A stretch of DNA of 19,884 bases from Avimonoglobus sp965151315 (lineage in GTDB: Bacteria > Bacillota > Clostridia > UBA1381). The notes beneath the pieces were generated by a model. That model searched no databases, was not told the DNA's origin, and saw only the letters and a program-made list of their open reading frames with translations. A program made the translations under genes and the position numbers. This document shows, in pieces, positions 15,353-19,884 of this stretch. Every line of letters starts with the position of its first letter. Position 1 is the stretch's first letter. The stretch is taken from contig CBCTZG010000047.1 of the NCBI GenBank assembly GCA_965151315.1, positions 1 to 19,884 of the forward strand. Direction: 5' to 3'.

Positions 15353-16837
15353 TTATGTAGGATTATTTTTCTGTTTCATTTTCAGCCGATATTCCCGGGG
15401 CGTTTCCCCCACAAACTTTTTAAACAGATTGGAAAAATATTTAGGATCCTGGTAATTCAGCATATTGGCAATCTCATAAACCGCAAGCCCCGGGTCCTTC
15501 AGCAGCTGTTTTGCCCGGTTGATCCGAAGCTTGGTAATATAATCGATATATGTGCAGCCAGTATAACTTTTAAACAGCCGGCTAAGATAGCTGATATTGA
15601 TATAAACCTCTTCGGCCAGCTGCCGCAGGGAAATATCCTCCATGTAGTGCTCGTCAATATACTGAATGATCTTAAAAACGGATTTTTCATTGTAGTCCAT
15701 CTCTTCTCCATTCTGCAAAGTGATACACGCATTGAAGAAAGCCCGCAGCTGCTGCCGAAGAAAATCTACATCGTAGTTTTTCCGGGCAGTCATCCCTGTT
15801 GTATAGCTTTTTAAAAAAATCCGTTCCTGGCCGTCCGGAGGCAGGACATGTTCCATCCGGCGGAGCAGATACTCTGCCCATTTAAACACATCCTCCGGAA
15901 GGTATTTCTCCGCAATGGCTGTAGATAATACCTCCTGGCACTGCTCTAACGCCGCCTCATAATCCCCGATTTCCACAGAGCTCACCATGTCCCGGGCAGC
16001 GTTTTCAAAATAGGCGTCGATTCGTTTATTCATTTTCTCATTGTATACCAAAATGTTTTTTTCATCCTTCATCATGGCGTTCTGCACAGCAATACATGCT
16101 TCCCGATAAGCCTTTCCCAAGCCAGCGTCACCGGAAAACGGCCGGCTGATCCCCGCGTATACCAACACGCCATACAGGCCCTCCAAGCTATATAGCTTGT
16201 CCTGATCACCGGCGTCAATGAGCATATCTAACTGGGAATACCCGGCAAAGCTGAGATACGGTTTTTCCAGGACGTCACATAATTGTTTGTACAGGCTGAT
16301 CTTATCTTCCGGACGTTTAATAATTTTTTCAGTGCTCTGTACCCGTACAAAAATCTGTTTTGGGAATCCGCTGGCAAAAACAATACCTTCTTCATTTTCT
16401 GAAAGCGCTTCTGTAACCTCCTTTAAGGCCGCCGATTTTTGTAACAGGATGGCAGTCCGCTTTTCCTCCAGAGCGCCGATCGCCGCCGCTACTGTTTTTT
16501 TCAGCTCCTCCCGGTCAATGGGCTTGAGCAAATAGTGGTTCACACCGATCCCCATGGCTTTCTGGGCATATTCAAACAGCCGGTAACCGCTGATCACAAT
16601 GATCTCCCCGTCATATCCCAACGCATTGAGACGCTCGATCATGGATAAACCATCCATAGCCTTCATGCGGATATCTGAAATAATCAAATCCACATGGTTG
16701 TTCCGCACCAACTCAAGTCCTTCGATACCGCTGGCCGCCGTACCGACAATATTGATATTCAACGCCTTCCAGTCCAGAATATACTGCATGCCCTCCCGCG
16801 TAGGCAGCTCGTCGTCTACAATGATCATATTATACAT
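15353..16837 (-). CDS. YesN-like response regulator (receiver domain plus AraC-type HTH)
   Basis: ATG at 16835-16837 gives 494 residues; its ribosome binding site GGTGAGG overlaps the stop codon of the kinase gene nine bases upstream, which points to translational coupling. The receiver domain (about 1-120) shows the acidic pair Asp8-Asp9, phosphoacceptor Asp55 in LIISDIRM, Ser83 in VISGY and Lys105 in LLKPID. A long middle region (about 125-375), common in YesN-type regulators and without a clear domain, follows. The C-terminal AraC/XylS domain (about 382-490) has both helix-turn-helices, including ISLRQLAEEVYINISYLSRL and AVYEIANMLNYQDPKYFSNL, and the closing FKKFVGETPREYR. Such proteins turn on nearby sugar uptake and hydrolase genes after phosphorylation by their YesM-like partner. 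Here the surface operon immediately downstream and the sugar-binding protein gene upstream are the obvious candidate targets. Confidence 0.95.
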   Translation of the reverse strand: MYNMIIVDDELPTREGMQYILDWKALNINIVGTAASGIEGLELVRNNHVDLIISDIRMKAMDGLSMIERLNALGYDGEIIVISGYRLFEYAQKAMGIGVNHYLLKPIDREELKKTVAAAIGALEEKRTAILLQKSAALKEVTEALSENEEGIVFASGFPKQIFVRVQSTEKIIKRPEDKISLYKQLCDVLEKPYLSFAGYSQLDMLIDAGDQDKLYSLEGLYGVLVYAGISRPFSGDAGLGKAYREACIAVQNAMMKDEKNILVYNEKMNKRIDAYFENAARDMVSSVEIGDYEAALEQCQEVLSTAIAEKYLPEDVFKWAEYLLRRMEHVLPPDGQERIFLKSYTTGMTARKNYDVDFLRQQLRAFFNACITLQNGEEMDYNEKSVFKIIQYIDEHYMEDISLRQLAEEVYINISYLSRLFKSYTGCTYIDYITKLRINRAKQLLKDPGLAVYEIANMLNYQDPKYFSNLFKKFVGETPREYRLKMKQKNNPT

Positions 16838-16846
16838 TCGTATACC

Positions 16847-18577
16847 TCACCAATCGTTATCTGTTGTTTTTTTGTCGTTGCTGGGCAGATGAATAAAAAT
16901 CTCTGTTTTCTTGTCATACACGCTGAACACTTCGATCCCAAATCTCTCTCCATAAAACAATTTGATCCGCTGGTTTACGTTCCGGAGCCCGATCCCCTGG
17001 CCGCTATCCTCCATATTGATGGATTGATTCAGCGTTTTTAGCTGCGCTTCTGTCAGACCCAGGCCGTTATCCTTTACAATAAATACGATCTCATCATCCA
17101 TTTCCCGGGCGTAAATGGTAATTTCCCCTTTCCGCTCTACCAATTCGATTCCATGCTTCAAAGAATTTTCCACTAATGGCTGGAATAAAAACTTCAGAAT
17201 ATATTTATCCATGATGTGTTCGTCAATATTGATGTTATACGAGATGGAATCGCCATACCGCAGGGAAAGGATTTTAAAATAGTTTTTGATATTCTCCACC
17301 TCATCCCGGACCATGACCTCCTTCTCCCCCTTCAGGTTAAAACGGAGAATGCTGCCCAGGCAAACCGCCGCGTCTTCTATCTCCTTATTTTTTCCCATGA
17401 TGCTCAGCATTTGGATCAGCTGCAGGGTGTTGTAAATAAAATGGGGGTTGATCTGCATCTCATAGGCTTGGATCCTGGCGTCTTTTACCTGCAGCTCCAT
17501 GGCCATGTTATGGTTGATCTGTTCGTTGAGCTGGACAACCATATCGTTATAGCTATTGTACACCATCCCAATCTCATCGTTTTCCGGATGCGGTGGCAGC
17601 TCGTCATATCTCCCTTCCGCCATGCGGCCCATATACTTATACAGTACCACCAGCGGATTGGAAATTTTAGCGGAAAAAATAAACGCCAAGCCAAAGGCCA
17701 TCAGCAAGCATCCAAAGAGCACTGCAATGATAAACCAAACTGTGGAATAAATATTAGAATATAATTCCTGCTCCGAAATCAGATATCGGAAATCCCAGCC
17801 GCTGATATCAATATGGCCGTCCACGGTCATATATTTCCCCGCGCCGTCGTCCAAGCCGCCTGCCTGGGAAGAAAAAACCTGCGCAAATTCACGGCCGATC
17901 AGGTCCCGGGCAGTGCCGGATACAATAACACCTTGTCCGTCTACCATCACGATGCTGCCATAAAGCTCACGCTGGCCGTCAAAAACCTTATGGTAAATGC
18001 TTTCCTCATTGACCATCATGAATATCTGGCCAACCGGGCTTTTTTGAAACGCGTCGCTAATATAGTATAAATATTTGTAAATAATGATTTGCCCCTGCTT
18101 GTCCTGCTGAAAAAACCAAATTTCCCGGCCGGTATCATAGTCCGGCATAGCCTGCGCTGTCCGGTCCGCGTCCAGTACCTGGGCAATCGCCGTATTGCCG
18201 GCACAGCAGACCGTACCCGTCCTGGCATCAATAAAACCGAGCCCATATATGCCTGTGACAGAGAGATACATATTCTCAATTACGGACTGGATCTCCCGGC
18301 TGTACGCGCCCCGGTCGGTATCTTCATACAGCTCCCCAAGGTCAAAGATCTGCTTAATATTGCTCTGACTGCCCAATATAACAGAATATTTCTCAAACTC
18401 TGTGCTGATATTTTTTTCCGTAGCCTTCGCGATATCCACCGTGGTTTCCAGTAAAATTTTTCTGGTGTGCTGGAAATGGGTAAAAATACAGTATCCCCCT
18501 ACCATCGTAACCGCAATAATTACAATCAGAGTGGTATAAAACATCAGCTTGCTCCGAAACGATACAAATTTTCTCAT
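16847..18577 (-). CDS. YesM-like membrane sensor histidine kinase
   Basis: I choose ATG 18575-18577 (576 residues) because GGGGAG sits eight bases upstream; the open frame reaches back to a TTG at 18610 with no good binding site and overlapping the promoter -10. TM1 is at about 13-33 and TM2 at about 279-302. Between them is an extracellular sensor of about 245 residues, of the double-Cache-like type common in this family. A HAMP-like linker (about 303-355) follows. The His_kinase domain holds phosphoacceptor His379 in QINPHFIYNTL. The ATPase shows the N box Asn471 in PLVENSLKHG, G1 in DNGLGL (503-508) and G2 in GQGIGLRNVNQRI from 526. It phosphorylates the regulator encoded nine bases downstream. 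In this family the signal is usually a saccharide, often presented with the help of a solute-binding protein, which matches the gene upstream. The actual ligand is unknown. Confidence 0.95.
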   Translation of the reverse strand: MRKFVSFRSKLMFYTTLIVIIAVTMVGGYCIFTHFQHTRKILLETTVDIAKATEKNISTEFEKYSVILGSQSNIKQIFDLGELYEDTDRGAYSREIQSVIENMYLSVTGIYGLGFIDARTGTVCCAGNTAIAQVLDADRTAQAMPDYDTGREIWFFQQDKQGQIIIYKYLYYISDAFQKSPVGQIFMMVNEESIYHKVFDGQRELYGSIVMVDGQGVIVSGTARDLIGREFAQVFSSQAGGLDDGAGKYMTVDGHIDISGWDFRYLISEQELYSNIYSTVWFIIAVLFGCLLMAFGLAFIFSAKISNPLVVLYKYMGRMAEGRYDELPPHPENDEIGMVYNSYNDMVVQLNEQINHNMAMELQVKDARIQAYEMQINPHFIYNTLQLIQMLSIMGKNKEIEDAAVCLGSILRFNLKGEKEVMVRDEVENIKNYFKILSLRYGDSISYNINIDEHIMDKYILKFLFQPLVENSLKHGIELVERKGEITIYAREMDDEIVFIVKDNGLGLTEAQLKTLNQSINMEDSGQGIGLRNVNQRIKLFYGERFGIEVFSVYDKKTEIFIHLPSNDKKTTDNDW

Positions 18578-18601
18578 ATTCACCACTCCCCGTCCATTGC
18601 A

Positions 18602-18630
18602 ATTATACAATTATTTTTTGTCCCCCTCAA
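18602..18630 (-). promoter_or_regulatory. Likely promoter of the kinase-regulator pair
   Basis: TTGAGG (18625-18630) and a perfect TATAAT (18602-18607) are separated by 17 bases on the minus strand. Transcription would begin near 18595, leaving a short leader of about 18 bases that carries GGGGAG (18586-18591). It lies just after the T-run of the terminator at 18633-18689, as expected if the sensor pair is transcribed separately from the binding-protein gene. Confidence 0.6.
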
Positions 18631-18632
18631 TG

Positions 18633-18689
18633 GTAAAAAAAACCATTCGGCCAGGATACAGCTTCTCCTATACTCCTGACCGAATAGTT
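18633..18689 (-). terminator. Rho-independent terminator after the solute-binding protein gene
   Basis: On the minus strand a 16-base-pair stem forms between 18674-18689 and 18641-18656, with two G-T wobbles and a 17-base loop, followed by eight T (18635-18642, the last two overlapping the stem foot). The opposite strand lacks a T-run after the hairpin, so it acts only in the direction of the genes. Confidence 0.85.
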
Positions 18690-18721
18690 TGCAGTTTATA
18701 TTGATAAGACCCGGGTCAGGA
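18674..18721 (-). promoter_or_regulatory. Possible antiterminator pairing upstream of the terminator
   Basis: TCCTGACC (18714-18721) is perfectly complementary to GGTCAGGA (18674-18681), which is also the left arm of the terminator stem. Pairing of these eight bases would compete with the terminator. The first segment also runs into the ten-base palindrome GACCCGGGTC (18708-18717). Whether this is used as an attenuator is inference. Confidence 0.3.
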
Positions 18722-18754
18722 CCTTTCAGCGCCCGCCGGCTTTTGTTTCACAAA

Positions 18755-18774
18755 CGGCGGAGTTTCCCCCGCCG
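18755..18774 (-). other. GAAA-tetraloop hairpin just after the solute-binding protein stop codon
   Basis: On the minus strand CGGCGGGG, GAAA and CTCCGCCG form an eight-pair GC-rich stem with one G-T wobble and a GNRA loop, starting 11 bases past the stop. There is no T-run, so it is more likely a 3'-end stabilising hairpin for an abundant binding-protein mRNA than a terminator. Confidence 0.55.
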
Positions 18775-18785
18775 TGCCGCCGGAC

Positions 18786-19884
18786 TTAATCAATCACAAT
18801 TCCCTTTTCCGCCATAATCACATCCGACGGTCTGTATTCGCCGCCATATTGGTCGTCATTCTGAATATCCAGATAGTTATTTTCCGGGCTCATACCCAGG
18901 GTCTCCATGCGTTCTTTTGCATACTCCATGTTGGATTTTTGTATTTTATCTAAGGTTTCCTGGTTTTTTACGTCCAGACCGTTTAAAGTGTCGATCGCTG
19001 CGTCATATGAAGTATAGCCGGATTTACTGCCCTTGAGGGCAAAAAACAGGTTAGGCTGCCGTTCTCCGCCAATAAACGCCTTATAGGAATCATCAATTTC
19101 CAGATTATCAATTGAAGGGATACATCTTGTATATTCCACATATTTTTTATAGTTATCCGGCGCCGTAATGAATTTCAGGAAGTCTACCGCAGCGTCCTTT
19201 ACCCGCTGGTCCTTCTGCTTGGAAACGGCAAGCACTGACACCTGCGGAATCGACATCCCTAATCCTGCGTATTCACTGTTTTCCTTCGTGAAATACGGGA
19301 ACTGGAACGCGCCGATTTCAAACGGGGCTTCTGAATTTACTAAAAACGCCTGCACATCCCAGCTGCCGCTGTAAATATGGCCGGCTTTTCCACCTAAGAA
19401 CTGCGCCTTGGCCCCGGCCTCGTCTAAACCGCTGGCATTTTCCGCGTATTTGGAGTATTCCGCGATCACATCTAACTGCTCCAAATAAAAGTCCTGCCAT
19501 TTCCCAGGCTTGGAAACGTCCAAATATCCGATGTCAATAGCCCGGACAAGCTCCTGCTCTGAAATCCGGTTGTCATTATTTACATTGATGTTTTGATCCT
19601 CTAAAAAAGCGTCGCCGTACATTCCCGTGCAGATCAGCCACTGGAGCCAATTCACAGCATCCTCTTTCTGCGCCATAAAGGCAATCGGGTTAATGTCCTT
19701 TGCCTGGATCGCTTTACAATTCTCTAAAAACTCATCCCATGTCTTCGGTACGCTAAGTCCCAGTTCCTGGTAAAGATCCTTATTATAGTAATATGCCAGG
19801 CCCAGGCCGGAAATAGGGATTGCCTGGTAAGCATTGTCGATCTTCTCCAGTTTTCCATCGGCAAACAAATCTTTCCAGATTTGA
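18786..19884 (-). CDS. ABC importer extracellular sugar-binding protein (family 1 type), N-terminus outside window
   Basis: The frame is open to the right edge (first visible residues QIWKDLFADGKL) and ends at TAA 18786-18788, so 365 residues are visible; roughly the first 80-110 residues, including the expected lipoprotein signal, are missing compared with the usual 420-460. Typical family 1 features are LGLAYYYNKDLYQELGL, PKTWDEFLENCKAIQ, GGKAGHIYSGSWDVQAF and the late PSIDNLEIDDSYKAF region. It should bind a sugar or oligosaccharide outside the membrane and hand it to ABC permeases, which are not in the window and probably lie upstream. An unusual EF-hand-like loop (NVNNDNRISEQE) sits at visible residues 100-111. 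A terminator separates it from the kinase gene, which it may also serve by presenting ligand. Ligand not predictable from sequence. Confidence 0.93.
   Translation of the reverse strand, partial: QIWKDLFADGKLEKIDNAYQAIPISGLGLAYYYNKDLYQELGLSVPKTWDEFLENCKAIQAKDINPIAFMAQKEDAVNWLQWLICTGMYGDAFLEDQNINVNNDNRISEQELVRAIDIGYLDVSKPGKWQDFYLEQLDVIAEYSKYAENASGLDEAGAKAQFLGGKAGHIYSGSWDVQAFLVNSEAPFEIGAFQFPYFTKENSEYAGLGMSIPQVSVLAVSKQKDQRVKDAAVDFLKFITAPDNYKKYVEYTRCIPSIDNLEIDDSYKAFIGGERQPNLFFALKGSKSGYTSYDAAIDTLNGLDVKNQETLDKIQKSNMEYAKERMETLGMSPENNYLDIQNDDQYGGEYRPSDVIMAEKGIVID

Noticed and set aside
15331..15360. AGGAGG followed by ATG on the plus strand
   Set aside because: The ATG is followed at once by a TAG stop, so no gene starts there; the sequence is part of the minus-strand promoter region.
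17216..17764. Plus-strand open frame of 182 codons
   Set aside because: It lies wholly antisense to the histidine kinase, whose motifs are unmistakable, and shows no family features.
18578..18610. TTG start for the kinase at 18610
   Set aside because: The codon overlaps the region just after the -10 element and lacks a ribosome binding site; ATG 18577 has GGGGAG at the right distance.

Overview
The window looks like chromosomal DNA from a Bacillota bacterium, most likely a Clostridia-type gut or fermentative anaerobe. This rests on strong AGGAGG-type ribosome binding sites, a YesM/YesN-type two-component pair, a family 1-type sugar-binding lipoprotein-like protein, and several secreted proteins with S-layer homology (SLH) domains. 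I cannot name the genus. All nine genes lie on the minus strand and are packed with almost no spare DNA; no gap exceeds about 210 bases. I see no rRNA, tRNA, CRISPR array, insertion sequence or phage gene.

Right part (15353-19884), in transcription order: the 3' part of an extracellular sugar-binding protein of an ABC importer (cut by the right edge), a hairpin-rich gap with a strong terminator and a possible alternative pairing, a YesM-like membrane histidine kinase with its own promoter, and a YesN-like response regulator with an AraC-type DNA-binding domain. This is the usual sensing and uptake arrangement for an oligosaccharide in Gram-positive bacteria.

Left part (1-15255): a tight run of six genes for exported proteins, probably one operon starting at a promoter near 15308-15336. 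In order they encode a two-module carbohydrate-binding protein, a 1324-residue putative clan GH-A glycosidase with three C-terminal SLH domains, a 565-residue SLH protein with a helical middle region, an 882-residue SLH protein of unknown function, a second large putative glycosidase that is a paralogue of the first but lacks SLH domains, and a protein made of tandem CBM35/CBM6-like modules that runs off the left edge. Neighbouring genes overlap by 8 and 14 bases or are separated by 17, 22 and 83 bases.

My reading is that this is a Gram-positive surface glycan-degradation locus. The two-component system senses a saccharide, the solute-binding protein captures the product, and the operon builds an S-layer-attached machine with at least seven related carbohydrate-binding modules, two unclassified glycosidases and two SLH proteins of unknown role. 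The target glycan cannot be read from the sequence. The most distinctive points are the paired unclassified glycosidases with recognisable NE and TET catalytic-type motifs, the tandem binding modules with near-identical ends and divergent centres, and the three-segment complementarity upstream of the kinase gene.
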